NCBI GenBank assembly: GCA_043803805.1
Contig: JAZDJP010000010.1
Location: forward strand, 1-64,000
Direction: 5' to 3'
Source of the DNA: JAZDJP01 sp043803805
Lineage (GTDB): Bacteria > Planctomycetota > JAZDJP01
DNA: 64,000 bases
Below the pieces are notes generated by a model. It had not been told where the DNA came from. It saw only the letters and a program-made list of their open reading frames with translations, and did no database searches. The stretch's first letter is position 1. Each line of letters starts with the position of its first letter. Of the stretch, positions 1 to 9,353 are shown in pieces. Both the position numbers and the translations under genes were made by a program.

Positions 1-1
1 C

Positions 2-88
2 AGGCAGGACGATAAGGACGGAATGGTGAAAAACAGATGTGCCTGCGAACAATACGAATCTTTGGCAAGCAACTTCGGGCGAAAATGA
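2..88 (+). CDS. Possible C-terminal end of an upstream gene (partial)
   Basis: One plus-strand frame is open from the left edge to a TGA at 86-88, while the other two plus frames stop by base 29. The 28 codons include two cysteines and mixed polar residues but no recognisable motif. If real, it is the tail of a gene 52 bases upstream of the SGNH-like gene. It could equally be chance, since the stretch is short. Confidence 0.2.
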   Translation, partial: RQDDKDGMVKNRCACEQYESLASNFGRK

Positions 89-140
89 TATCCCGACGGG
101 GGTGTCTTAACTTTTAAGCCGGTTTTTTAGCGGCCTGTTA

Positions 141-3100
141 ATGGTGTATGAATACCCGGCGGTTTCGGTCATGCAGGGGGTGGTTGTGCGAATGGACGTG
201 GGGGTTGGGGTTGAAAGTTTTGAACTTGTGTTGACGGATAATAGCGACAATCGGTGGTCTCTGGTATGGAGGGAGGTCCTGGGGGATAAGTGTGGCTGGG
301 ACGCGGCGGATACGCGTCCCGACGAATTTGCCCGTGACGGGTTGGCGCTTTATTTTGAAAAAGCATTGAATAAAAACGGCAAGACGGAGCCGGTCAGGAG
401 TTTTAAAAAGGCACGTATTCTGGTGAAAGGGAAAGGGGGCGCCGCCGTGGTGATGCGATCCATCTCTCCCTTTGGCATAACACGAGAGATGGTCAGCCGT
501 CACGTCAACGGAATGAAATCGTTCAACGTGTTGCCCGTGGCATACACCAATCATGGGGGATTTTCGTACTGGACTCAAGTTATCAAAAATGTCCCGATCG
601 ATGTGGATTATGGATCGGAAAAGATCCCCGTTGACACCCGGGCTCTGGGTGCGATTCCGAAAATGCCCGGTTACTGTGTGGATTTGTTGCATGGGATGGG
701 GTTGCGGTTTGTCAACTTTTGTATAAACGACAGAGATGAGCGTAAGAAAAGGACGTGGATGGAAGATGATGGATTGCGTATGTTGGATGGTTTACCGTTT
801 CTTGTCAATTGTCGTCGTTGGTTTGAAGATCCTTATCCGGTTCCGAAGGCGTCCGACAGACTTGATTGTATTGGTGAGTTGGGGGGGCAGATTGCCGCCT
901 CCCTGGTCAAGCCAGTGCGCTACGGCAGGTATGATTACCTGTATGACCATTTTAATGTATTGTTTTCCGATTTGTTTTCACCGGCAACGCATGAGCCGCT
1001 CAAGATGCGGGCGGTAAAGCGGTTTCCCCCGTACGCGGCCGCCGCATTCCGAATGATGGCCAATCTGAAATACAACCTGGATGGCGGTCGTCAGCCGTGG
1101 CAGAGAGTCTGGGTGGCGCCGTTCAGCGCGGCGTTGCGTCATCAGCATGTCTCCCGTGCCATACGGGACCACGTAAGTGTCAAGGATGATGTGGTAAGGA
1201 TCATTCCCTGGCAGGATGAATTGATGGGGCGACAGGTGCCGGATTCGGATGACGTGACGTTTGATCTTCACGGGCAGACGTTTTACGTCAAGAGGGCGCA
1301 AGACGCGAAGTTGTACGTGGGGGAACGGGAGGTGAACAGTTTCAAGCGCAATCCCGCCGACTTGACGGGGCGTGAAAGCATCACGGTGATTGATACCACC
1401 ACGCCGACGTCCGTTCTGGATGAGATTGATCTCTATGAGCGCAACGGGCGTGTGTTGCGGAGCGGAGTGGGTTGTTATTTCCAGCGGCGCGAATCCTACC
1501 GGGGGGATTATTCGCTGGAGTTGCGTGCAGAACGCAAGGAGGGCGGATCGGTATCATGGCAGCCGTTTCAACTGGATTCTCATGAGACCGACTATGTTCG
1601 TTTTGCCTATCGCAAGACCAATCCGCAAAGCCGGATTTCCATCGGCTGGCGTCCTGCGAATCAGACGGATGTCATGTTTGTTGCCACGGAAGGGGATCTG
1701 AGGGGGAGCCAGGGTTGGGAAATTCCGCACCGGCAGGATGGCGATTATCACGAGGTCGTCCTGGATTTTGCCGACATGAAGATGCCCGTCCGCGGCGGGA
1801 AACGGATCCCCCGGTGCGCCATCGGAGAGTTCAACTTCGGCATGGAGAATTGCAATCCCGGCGACGGTGTCTTTTTTGATTGCGTGGAATTTTTATCCGC
1901 CCGGGGGGTTCCCGTGGCGGCTCCCGGGAAGGGCGTTGTCATCGGAGGCCGCGTTCTTCCGCCGGAAGACGGGAGGGAAGTCGTTTTGAAAACGGGGCGG
2001 GATACGCGGACATCGAAAACCTCTTTGGGCGGATGGTATTGGTTCAACAATGTCCCTCGCGGGGAGGTGATCAGTCTGACCTCCGGCAAGGGGGGGGTGG
2101 AGTATTTCCCGGGCCGCGGCCGCCTCGCGCAGGCGGTTAAGAACGATTTGGAATTTAATATTTATCAGGTGGACGCGAAGTGCAATTCCGTGCCGAGGGC
2201 GCTGGCGTTGATCTCTCCGAAGAACGTCACGCCGGCGCTGGCGAATCGCGCCGTGAACGCCGACGCCCAATGGAGCGGTCGTTTCGGATCGTTGCTGGCG
2301 CCGCATTCCCTCCGGTTTTACGCGGGTTTTGAGGGGTGGGACATCCAATACGTGGCGGAAAGCCAGGCGAACAACTTCGGTTTTCTCGACAAGGATCGAA
2401 GAAGCGAAAATCCCGACAAATCGTTGCGGATCCTGCTCCTGGGGGAATGTTGGACGGAAGGTTTGCAGACAACGGCCTCCGCCCGATACGCGACATTGCT
2501 GGAGTCCATGCTCCGCCGCGCCTTGAACCGGAATGTCGAGGTGATCGTCTATGCCACGTCCAATGCCACCATCGGGACCAATGCCATCGCCTATGAGAAG
2601 TATGGCCGTCAGTTCAAGCCGGATTTGATTGCGCTCATGTCCAACGGTTATGCGGCGGCTACGATGAATGGGGATTTGCAGAAGAAGATCGTCGGATGGG
2701 ATCCGCGCCATGCGCCATACCGGATGTACGATTTTGACGGGCAGGGACGGTTGATCCGGTACGAGGCCGATCCGAATTACCCGGCCTACATGGAAAAACC
2801 GGTTCCGGCGGGACCCGATCAGGTGCCATGGGGATGTTTGCTGATGGTCAATACGGAATTGACGCCGGATGCTCAAAAGGCCCTTCTTTTGTTTGAAACA
2901 GTGTTGAAGGAGAGTTATTGCGCGACCGCCAGGGAAGACGGGGGGCGTGTGGCGTTGGTCTATGGATATAATCCCCGGGAATGGGGGCCGGCCAAATATG
3001 GGGAAACGGAAATACGCGAGGAATATTTTTCAAAACGGATGCGTGATGTATGCGGGAAAATCGGGGTGACTCCGTTGGATTTGGCGCCCTTTCTGAAATC

Positions 3101-3221
3101 ATTGAATTTGGACAAGCCATACGAATCCCTGACGTGGGAAAAGGATGGTCACCTTTCCCCGAACGGCCATTACATGCTTGCCCGGGCGATCGCCGATCAA
3201 ATCATTCCGTTTTTGAAATAA
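141..3221 (+). CDS. Large multidomain protein with C-terminal SGNH-hydrolase-like domain
   Basis: This 1026-residue protein has three visible parts. Residues 1 to about 370 carry an NHGG motif and aromatic-rich stretches that weakly recall a polysaccharide-deacetylase barrel; this is uncertain. Residues about 420-680 look like beta-sandwich material, ending in a carboxypeptidase-regulatory-like repeat (VIGGRVLPPEDG, GGWYWFNNVPRG). Residues about 760-1026 resemble an SGNH/GDSL hydrolase: ILLLGECWTEG stands where GDSxTxG is expected, and DGHLSPNGH supplies the C-terminal Asp-His block. The usual nucleophile Ser is Cys770. No signal peptide is seen. The frame opens at 111 after a stop, so ATG 141 is the first ATG, but no clear ribosome-binding site precedes it. 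Its neighbours are glycan genes, so a role in acylating, deacylating or otherwise modifying the glycan is plausible. The exact activity is unknown. Confidence 0.75.
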   Translation: MVYEYPAVSVMQGVVVRMDVGVGVESFELVLTDNSDNRWSLVWREVLGDKCGWDAADTRPDEFARDGLALYFEKALNKNGKTEPVRSFKKARILVKGKGGAAVVMRSISPFGITREMVSRHVNGMKSFNVLPVAYTNHGGFSYWTQVIKNVPIDVDYGSEKIPVDTRALGAIPKMPGYCVDLLHGMGLRFVNFCINDRDERKKRTWMEDDGLRMLDGLPFLVNCRRWFEDPYPVPKASDRLDCIGELGGQIAASLVKPVRYGRYDYLYDHFNVLFSDLFSPATHEPLKMRAVKRFPPYAAAAFRMMANLKYNLDGGRQPWQRVWVAPFSAALRHQHVSRAIRDHVSVKDDVVRIIPWQDELMGRQVPDSDDVTFDLHGQTFYVKRAQDAKLYVGEREVNSFKRNPADLTGRESITVIDTTTPTSVLDEIDLYERNGRVLRSGVGCYFQRRESYRGDYSLELRAERKEGGSVSWQPFQLDSHETDYVRFAYRKTNPQSRISIGWRPANQTDVMFVATEGDLRGSQGWEIPHRQDGDYHEVVLDFADMKMPVRGGKRIPRCAIGEFNFGMENCNPGDGVFFDCVEFLSARGVPVAAPGKGVVIGGRVLPPEDGREVVLKTGRDTRTSKTSLGGWYWFNNVPRGEVISLTSGKGGVEYFPGRGRLAQAVKNDLEFNIYQVDAKCNSVPRALALISPKNVTPALANRAVNADAQWSGRFGSLLAPHSLRFYAGFEGWDIQYVAESQANNFGFLDKDRRSENPDKSLRILLLGECWTEGLQTTASARYATLLESMLRRALNRNVEVIVYATSNATIGTNAIAYEKYGRQFKPDLIALMSNGYAAATMNGDLQKKIVGWDPRHAPYRMYDFDGQGRLIRYEADPNYPAYMEKPVPAGPDQVPWGCLLMVNTELTPDAQKALLLFETVLKESYCATAREDGGRVALVYGYNPREWGPAKYGETEIREEYFSKRMRDVCGKIGVTPLDLAPFLKSLNLDKPYESLTWEKDGHLSPNGHYMLARAIADQIIPFLK

Positions 3222-3232
3222 GGACAAGGGAC

Positions 3233-3394
3233 ATGAAGACGTTTTCGGGTCAGTCGGAGTTACCGATGTCCTTCTCCAGACCGTTGGCGGTCCTGCGTCA
3301 GCGCCTCCTGGATACCACCATTTTCTCGTCAATCCATCGCCGGAAACATTCGCGTCGAAATTCCTTGGCCCTCGTCGATCTTATTGCTGCGTGA
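3233..3394 (+). CDS. Possible small protein or gene remnant, 53 codons
   Basis: An ATG lies 11 bases after the preceding stop, behind an AAGGACAAGGG purine tract that could bind ribosomes. The frame runs 53 codons and ends ten bases before the next glycosyltransferase ATG. The product is basic (HRRKHSRRNS) with no known domain. It may be a genuine short gene, a decayed fragment or chance. It is the only candidate in the 183-base gap. Confidence 0.2.
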   Translation: MKTFSGQSELPMSFSRPLAVLRQRLLDTTIFSSIHRRKHSRRNSLALVDLIAA

Positions 3395-3404
3395 GACAAC
3401 CCAC

Positions 3405-5018
3405 ATGATCAAAAATGTGCCCAAGGCCAGTTCAGTTGCGAACGTGTGGTTGGAATCATTCGTCGAGAAACACGGCCGCGCTCCACGTGTACTTCATATT
3501 GGCAACATTGCAAACAATGCTTATCTAAATGCAAAGATACTCAATGCCGCAGGCGTTGATTGTGACGTGATTTGTTATGACTACTACCACATTATGGCTT
3601 GCCCGGAGTGGGAAGATGCTGATTTTAAAGGCGACATCAAGGACCAGTTTTTCCCCGACTGGAGCGGTATCGACTTGAATGGTTTTCGACGGCCAACCTG
3701 GTTCGCGCAGGGGCCGTTGGGTTTGTGTATTGATTACTTGATCACGAAACGAGGCGGCGATAAGCGCCAGGCGCGGGAATACTGGCGCCAACTGTCGGTT
3801 GCAAACAAGACCGGGAAAGGGTCAAAGGATGCCTTGCCGAAATCAAGAAACTTCTTGTTCAAGGCTGCTCGTTACCTGCGATTTCTCGCGGAGGATCGCC
3901 TCTATGCCAGTAAGAGTCGTTCGATCAGTGATACGGAAGTTTTTGAAAATCCGAAATTCAAGGATTTAGAGAGTTTGGAAAATATTTACAAGGACTGGGC
4001 AGGACGTTGGCAAACGATTTTCAAGGGATCTTTTCCGCACCGGCCTGACAATGTCCAACTCGAGGATATTATTGGCTACTACGATCTGTTGCCCAAGTTG
4101 CGTCAACTCTTCAGTCACTACGATTTGGTCCAAGGCTATGCGACAGATGGCATATTCCCCCTACTTGCCGGATTTCCTTACGTTGCATACGAACATGGAA
4201 CGATCAGAAATATTCCCTTTCAGGAATCGGCGTCGGGACGCTTATGCGCGATGACTTACAGGCAAGCGAATCATGTTTGCATAACGAACGCGGATAATGT
4301 GGTGGCCGCGAGAAAACTGGGACTGGGCAGGTTTACTTTTGTTCCCCATCCGATAAACGAGGAGCCTCTTATTGGATCCACGGATCAACGGAAGTCTTAT
4401 GCAGCGCTGCACCGGGAACTCAATAGCGATTTTTTGGTGTTCCATCCGGCAAGGCAGCATTGGGATTCGCAACGACACCCGGATTGGGAGAAAGGCAACG
4501 ATATTTTTATCAAGGGTTTCGCCAAATTCGTAAAGGAGGTGAATTGTCGTGCGGTTGCGATCTTCGTTGAGTGGGGCAACACCGTCGAAAAGAGCAAAGG
4601 GCTGATTCGTGAATTAGGAATAACCGAGAATATCGTCTGGATACAACCTCTAAACGCTATGGGAATGGCGAAGTACATTCTTTCCACTGATTTGTTGGCC
4701 GACCAGTTTTTTTTAGGGGCATTCGGCAGTACCTTGCCTCGAGCGCTCGCCTGCGGCAAGCCGGCAATGCTTCGTCTAAAAGTGGATGTCCACGAGTGGT
4801 GTTTTGCGGAAATGCCACCTGTCGTCAACGTCAGCAATCCGGAGGAGGTATTTTCAGGCTTGGTAACGGTATTTAAAAACAAAGAGTGGGTGAAAAACAC
4901 GGTTGCTCGGGGGCTGGCTTGGTACCGACGATATCACTCCAATCAAGTTATCCTGGAAAGGCTATCCAAAATCTATGAGTCGATTCTGTCGAATCCTTTC
5001 CACACTCCCGGCAAATGA
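3405..5018 (+). CDS. GT-B type glycosyltransferase, paralogue of the gene at 11438-13261
   Basis: A 537-residue cytoplasmic protein beginning near the fold's first beta strand (VLHIGNIANNAYLNAKI). Downstream blocks are YEHGTIRNIPF, VFHPARQHWD, WEKGNDIFIKGFAKF, ADQFFLGAFG and WYRRYHSN. These blocks recur in the same order in the minus-strand gene at 11438-13261, so the two are paralogues. Family knowledge: GT-B enzymes use a nucleotide-sugar donor and place it in a C-terminal Rossmann domain. Acceptor and donor are unknown here. The start is ATG 3405; a TTG seven codons earlier is less likely. The gene converges on the minus-strand operon, with 37 bases between the two stops. Confidence 0.8.
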   Translation: MIKNVPKASSVANVWLESFVEKHGRAPRVLHIGNIANNAYLNAKILNAAGVDCDVICYDYYHIMACPEWEDADFKGDIKDQFFPDWSGIDLNGFRRPTWFAQGPLGLCIDYLITKRGGDKRQAREYWRQLSVANKTGKGSKDALPKSRNFLFKAARYLRFLAEDRLYASKSRSISDTEVFENPKFKDLESLENIYKDWAGRWQTIFKGSFPHRPDNVQLEDIIGYYDLLPKLRQLFSHYDLVQGYATDGIFPLLAGFPYVAYEHGTIRNIPFQESASGRLCAMTYRQANHVCITNADNVVAARKLGLGRFTFVPHPINEEPLIGSTDQRKSYAALHRELNSDFLVFHPARQHWDSQRHPDWEKGNDIFIKGFAKFVKEVNCRAVAIFVEWGNTVEKSKGLIRELGITENIVWIQPLNAMGMAKYILSTDLLADQFFLGAFGSTLPRALACGKPAMLRLKVDVHEWCFAEMPPVVNVSNPEEVFSGLVTVFKNKEWVKNTVARGLAWYRRYHSNQVILERLSKIYESILSNPFHTPGK

Positions 5019-5055
5019 GCGTTTTGCACATCCGAATCCGAACGTCTAAAATCGT

Positions 5056-6264
5056 TTACTCGTCACAGGGTAGGTTGCTATATATTTCAAGAAGTTTCGC
5101 CGCCTCATTCCTCCAATTATATTTTAAGGGCGCCAGGGAGAGGGCTGTTTTTAATTGTCCGGAAATTGTCTTGTCAATAAGCCGCGTTATGGATGTCGCG
5201 ACGTCGCCGGGCGAGGTGAAGTCGCACGTGGCGCCGATTCCTTCCTGCGTGATGATTCTCGAAATCTCGGGGAGCGGGTGTGAGAGAATGGGCAGACGTG
5301 CGGCGATAAATTCAAAGAGTTTGTTGGGGGTGCAGAAACGGTTGTTCAGGCATGTCTCCAGGTAGGGGATGACCCCGATGGTCGCGGAAGACGCATAACC
5401 CACAAGTTGGGAAGGAGGAACGGGGGGAATAAAATACACGCAATTCCCCAGGCGGAAGCGCCTCACTTTTTTCTCGAGGAGATAGCGATAGGGTCCACCT
5501 CCCATAAAAACCAAGGCGATATTTTTATTGTTCAGAAGACGGGCGGCTTCGATCAGTACCTCGAGATTGCGTTGCGGGGCGATTGTGCCTTGGTAGAGAA
5601 CCACCTTTCGCGGGCCGATTTGAGGAAGGAGTTTGGAAATACGGCCATCATCGGATAACGTCGGCGGATCGATGCAGTTCATGATCACCGCGGGCATGGG
5701 GATGGAGTATCGCCCGCGTAGCGCATCGGCCACCGAAGGGTTTATGGTGATGACACGTGTGGCCTGGCGAACGTAAGCATTCTCGATCCGTTCCCATTGT
5801 GACCGTTCGGGCCACGAAAACTCCTGTTCTGTGAAAAGTTCATGGGAGTCATAAATAACGTGCGCTTTGTGTTGGTTGGCGACTTGGCAGGCGATGGGCA
5901 GGGTTTGCAGGTCGTGGGCGTGGTATACATGGGCGGGGGGGAGGCTAAATACTGTTCGGAGAAGGCGGGTATAATATTTCTCGAAAGGGAGAAAGACACC
6001 CTTCGTAAATGATCGAATCAGCAACGCGGTTTTTGTATGATAAAGATATGTTTTTTGTAGGTGGTGATGGATGCGATGGAGAATATCCGGTTCGCCCGAT
6101 TGCGGTGCGGAAGGGGTGTTTTCACCATTTGCGCGATTGTTCAGTAGATAGATTTGATAGGGGGTGACGATGGTGACGTCGTGATTGTTTTCGGTCAGGG
6201 CACGGGCTTCCTGAAGAATGCGGCGATCGTTCAGGCGCTCATGGGCGAGCATTACGATACGCAT
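5056..6264 (-). CDS. GT4-family glycosyltransferase
   Basis: The 402-residue protein opens with MRIVMLAHERLNDRRILQEA, a typical GT4 N-terminal donor/acceptor strand with an Arg-rich helix. The C-terminal half has VVLYQGTIAPQRNLEVLIEAA, VFMGGGPY and the glycosyltransferase loop RFCTPNKLFEFIAARLPIL, which contains the conserved Glu of the EX7E motif. It likely adds one sugar to a lipid-linked glycan at the inner face of the membrane. It is the last gene of the minus-strand run, 7 bases after asnB. No terminator is apparent after it. Confidence 0.85.
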   Translation of the reverse strand: MRIVMLAHERLNDRRILQEARALTENNHDVTIVTPYQIYLLNNRANGENTPSAPQSGEPDILHRIHHHLQKTYLYHTKTALLIRSFTKGVFLPFEKYYTRLLRTVFSLPPAHVYHAHDLQTLPIACQVANQHKAHVIYDSHELFTEQEFSWPERSQWERIENAYVRQATRVITINPSVADALRGRYSIPMPAVIMNCIDPPTLSDDGRISKLLPQIGPRKVVLYQGTIAPQRNLEVLIEAARLLNNKNIALVFMGGGPYRYLLEKKVRRFRLGNCVYFIPPVPPSQLVGYASSATIGVIPYLETCLNNRFCTPNKLFEFIAARLPILSHPLPEISRIITQEGIGATCDFTSPGDVATSITRLIDKTISGQLKTALSLAPLKYNWRNEAAKLLEIYSNLPCDE

Positions 6265-6271
6265 GGTGTCA

Positions 6272-8170
6272 TTACGGGAGTGATGGTTTGAATGTTCTCA
6301 ACCAGGTTTCCAGACAGATCATCCCCCAGAGCGGGCGCGTGGGGATGGGATCTTTCTCCAGAAGCGTTTCCATGTTCTCCATCCGATAGATTCCCCGCGA
6401 TCTCGCCTGGGGTCCGGTGAGAAGATCCCGGGTCAATGATTTCAGTTCCTTTTGAGTCCAGCAGGACAAGGGGACGGGGAATCCCATCTTATCCTTTCTG
6501 TCAAGAACGTCGTCCGGGATGATCCCGCGGATGGCTTGTTTGAAAAGGTATTTCATCTGGCCATTCTTGAATTTTATCCTGGTCGGCACGGTGGCCATGA
6601 ATTCAATGATGCGGTGGTCGAGCAGGGGGACGCGGGACTCCAGGGAAACGGCCATGCTGGTCCGGTCTTCCACGTGCAAAAGGGCGGGCAGGGAGGTTGT
6701 CAGATCGAAGTAAAACATCCGGTCCATGAGCGAAGCGGCGCCGGGCTCGTTGAATATGGATGAAAATGTTTCCAGGATGCGATCATCATTGGGGAGGAGT
6801 TCGTCTGAAATAAGGGGGGGTGTGTTTTCCCGCCTGTCGGTTAATCGCATATAGCGTTTATCCGGGCTGTCAAACAGCCCTTTCTCCCAGAAGTATTGGA
6901 GGTAGCCTTTATAGTTTTGTAGAAGAGAGAGGCTCGGCGCCAGGTTTTTCAGGACGGCGGCATGTTTGTGAATGTCGGCGGTTTCCCATATGGCGCCACG
7001 GAGGCATTCTTCGAGATAGCCCATAAGGTAGCGCGCATACCCGAAAAAAATCTCATCGCCTCCCTGGCCGCCCAGAACGACTTTGACAAACTGGCGCGCC
7101 TGCCTGGAAACGTGGTATTGGGGGATCAGCCCGGGGCCGGCGGCGGGTTCGTCCATGTGAAAAATCATTTTTTCGAGCGTTGGATAAAAGTCCGCTGCGG
7201 ATATGGGAATGTCGTGGTGGATAGTGTTGGCATGCCGGCTGACAAGCTGGCTGAAATGCGACTCATTGAATTCGGGATGTTGAGGGAAAAATCCCGAGAA
7301 CGTGTGGAGGGGATCGCGGATGTTCCGGGCGGCCAGGCATGTTGTCACGGAGGAATCAATTCCACCGCTCAAGTGGGCTCCCAGAGGGACGTCGCTTCGG
7401 AGTTGCAGGCGGATGGAATCCTCCAGAAGGGAGCGCAATCGCTCGATGAACCATGTCTCATCATGGGTGAAATCGTACTGAAAATTTATTGACCAAAATC
7501 GCTTTGGCTGTGGGGATTGAAAAGGCGACGAAATGGTAAGCGTATGTCCGGGGGGAAGTTTGTGGACATTCTGGAAGAGGGTGTGATTTCCAAGGGCATG
7601 TTGAAAAACGACATATTCATGGAGCGCGGAAGGATTGAGGGTGGGGCGTATTTCCTTGGTTGCCAGGAGCGCTTTGATTTCAGAGGCAAAGGCAAAGGTC
7701 CCCGGTTTGTGGAAATAATACAATGGTTTTATACCGACGCGGTCCCTGGTCAGAAAAAGCTGATGCTGACGCAAATCAAGAATCGCGTAGGCAAACATGC
7801 CATTCAGGCGATCATTACAGGCGGGGCCGTATTGTTCATAGGCATGGAGAATGACTTCCGTATCCGAGCGACTTTTAAAGATATGGCCGCGTGACAACAG
7901 GTCCTTCATTAGGTCCAGATGATTGTAGATAGCCCCGTTGAATACAATCCAGAGGGAACCATCTTCATTGGACATGGGTTGATGCCCGCCTTCCGGGTCG
8001 ATAATGCTCAAGCGGCGATGTCCCAGGCCGACGGACAGGGGTGGTGGGGCGATATACAGGCCTTGATCATCGGGACCGCGATGCAAAAGCGAGTTTTGCA
8101 TGCGGACGACGATTTCCTGAAGCGTGTCGGAGGATGTGTCTTCCTTCCATATCCCGGCGATGCCGCACAT
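6272..8170 (-). CDS. asnB: Asparagine synthase-type glutamine amidotransferase (first copy)
   Basis: The 632-residue protein has the class II amidotransferase start MCGIAGIW, where Cys2 is the nucleophile, and the glutaminase blocks HRGPDDQG, GHRRLSI, FNGAIYN and SRSDTEV within residues 1-210. The ATP-pyrophosphatase loop LSGGIDSS follows near residue 270. In the family, glutamine ammonia is transferred to an adenylated carboxylate. In polysaccharide loci such enzymes often amidate sugar uronates rather than make asparagine. That is the favoured reading here, given a second copy at 23606-25606 and uronate-type sugar genes at 34-39 kb. The upstream AGAGGTC supports ATG 8170. Confidence 0.9.
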   Translation of the reverse strand: MCGIAGIWKEDTSSDTLQEIVVRMQNSLLHRGPDDQGLYIAPPPLSVGLGHRRLSIIDPEGGHQPMSNEDGSLWIVFNGAIYNHLDLMKDLLSRGHIFKSRSDTEVILHAYEQYGPACNDRLNGMFAYAILDLRQHQLFLTRDRVGIKPLYYFHKPGTFAFASEIKALLATKEIRPTLNPSALHEYVVFQHALGNHTLFQNVHKLPPGHTLTISSPFQSPQPKRFWSINFQYDFTHDETWFIERLRSLLEDSIRLQLRSDVPLGAHLSGGIDSSVTTCLAARNIRDPLHTFSGFFPQHPEFNESHFSQLVSRHANTIHHDIPISAADFYPTLEKMIFHMDEPAAGPGLIPQYHVSRQARQFVKVVLGGQGGDEIFFGYARYLMGYLEECLRGAIWETADIHKHAAVLKNLAPSLSLLQNYKGYLQYFWEKGLFDSPDKRYMRLTDRRENTPPLISDELLPNDDRILETFSSIFNEPGAASLMDRMFYFDLTTSLPALLHVEDRTSMAVSLESRVPLLDHRIIEFMATVPTRIKFKNGQMKYLFKQAIRGIIPDDVLDRKDKMGFPVPLSCWTQKELKSLTRDLLTGPQARSRGIYRMENMETLLEKDPIPTRPLWGMICLETWLRTFKPSLP

Positions 8171-8180
8171 GGATGACCTC

Positions 8181-9353
8181 TTAAAGGCGATGATCGGACG
8201 AATAGGATGTTTTTGTTGTCATGGGCTTATCCGGACGACGTGCGGACGCGGAATCCGACACGGCATTGCTCCAGAAGCTGGCGGACGGGTTCTGGTAGAT
8301 ATGCAGCATGCGTTCGGCGATCTTGTCGGGATTATGCCATCGTTCCACAAAAGCGCGGGAACGATTCCCGATATCGCGGAGTCTTTCCCGATGAGTGCAT
8401 ATATCGGTCAAAACATCCGTCAGGGTTAATGGGTTTGCGCGGATAACCGGAAGGTCTGACGCCATCTGGAGCGGGATAAAACCAAGATCGTCTTCCCGGA
8501 TATAACAGACGACGGGTTTTCCCAGGGCCATCATTTCCACGGAGAATGTTCCATACCATCCCACACGCATCTGATCAATCGCCAGGTCCGCATTACGGTA
8601 CATTTGCAGTGCTTTGGCGTGGGGCATGTTTTCAACCAGAACCAACTCGATGTCGTGGTGACGGGATAAGGCCGTGATTGATGCGATGATGTGATCGGTC
8701 CCTTTGATGGCGCGATCGGTTGGAGCGTGGACGATTGTGAGGCGCTTTCCGTTTGGGGAGGGGGCGGGGGATATGCCGGAGACATCCACGGAAGCATAGG
8801 GGATGAATTCACTCCGGGGCACGATACGGACAAGGTCCGGATTTAAACAAAATATTTTGTGGGCGTATCGCGATACATAGCGAACTCCGTATTTTCGCTT
8901 CCGGCCATCACAGGTGGGACAGGGCTCGGCCCGATGGCCATCCGGGATGGGGAACGCCAGGGAGTCGTGAACCGCGCAAGAATCGGCCTGCCGGGCGTCG
9001 CATCCCTGATACGTCATGAAAATGCGTTTTCCCAGGAGGCGAAGAAGGGGAAGATCAATCCCCCGGCCGGTCAGATGGGGCAGGAATGTTTTCCCGTAGT
9101 TGAAATGGAAGACATCGTATCGGTGGATGCAGGACGCGAAAAATTGCGCCTGGCGGAGAAGGCGGATCGGCCTTGGCTTTGCGGCAATATCGAGGTTGAT
9201 GTCAATCGGGTTGCCCAGCCATGAAGTCCGATGGGCGGCGACCGTGCTGCAGGCGCCGAGTTTGCGTTCCGCGCGGGAAAGCCCCGTCGGATTCCCTCCC
9301 ACATCGGTGGGGTAGTGTAATATCCGGAGTTGTTTTTTATCTTGGATTGGCAT
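8181..9353 (-). CDS. Glycosyltransferase, GT4-like, related to the gene at 10254-11441
   Basis: About 390 residues. A TYQGCDARQ segment is followed by a Cys-containing block (CPTCDGRKRKYG), then the C-terminal GT-B half with IVHAPTDRAIKGTDHIIASI, ELVLVENMPHAKALQMYRNADLAIDQ and EMMALGKPVVCYIR. The same architecture, including paired cysteines in the middle, is seen in the gene at 10254-11441. ATG 9353 is chosen over a TTG six codons upstream. The reading frame overlaps the upstream epimerase by 17 bases, implying coupled translation. The donor sugar cannot be read from sequence. Confidence 0.8.
   Translation of the reverse strand: MPIQDKKQLRILHYPTDVGGNPTGLSRAERKLGACSTVAAHRTSWLGNPIDINLDIAAKPRPIRLLRQAQFFASCIHRYDVFHFNYGKTFLPHLTGRGIDLPLLRLLGKRIFMTYQGCDARQADSCAVHDSLAFPIPDGHRAEPCPTCDGRKRKYGVRYVSRYAHKIFCLNPDLVRIVPRSEFIPYASVDVSGISPAPSPNGKRLTIVHAPTDRAIKGTDHIIASITALSRHHDIELVLVENMPHAKALQMYRNADLAIDQMRVGWYGTFSVEMMALGKPVVCYIREDDLGFIPLQMASDLPVIRANPLTLTDVLTDICTHRERLRDIGNRSRAFVERWHNPDKIAERMLHIYQNPSASFWSNAVSDSASARRPDKPMTTKTSYSSDHRL

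Noticed and set aside
1893..2876. A 327-codon minus-strand frame inside the SGNH-like gene
   Set aside because: The overlapping plus-strand protein carries SGNH blocks here; the antisense product shows none.
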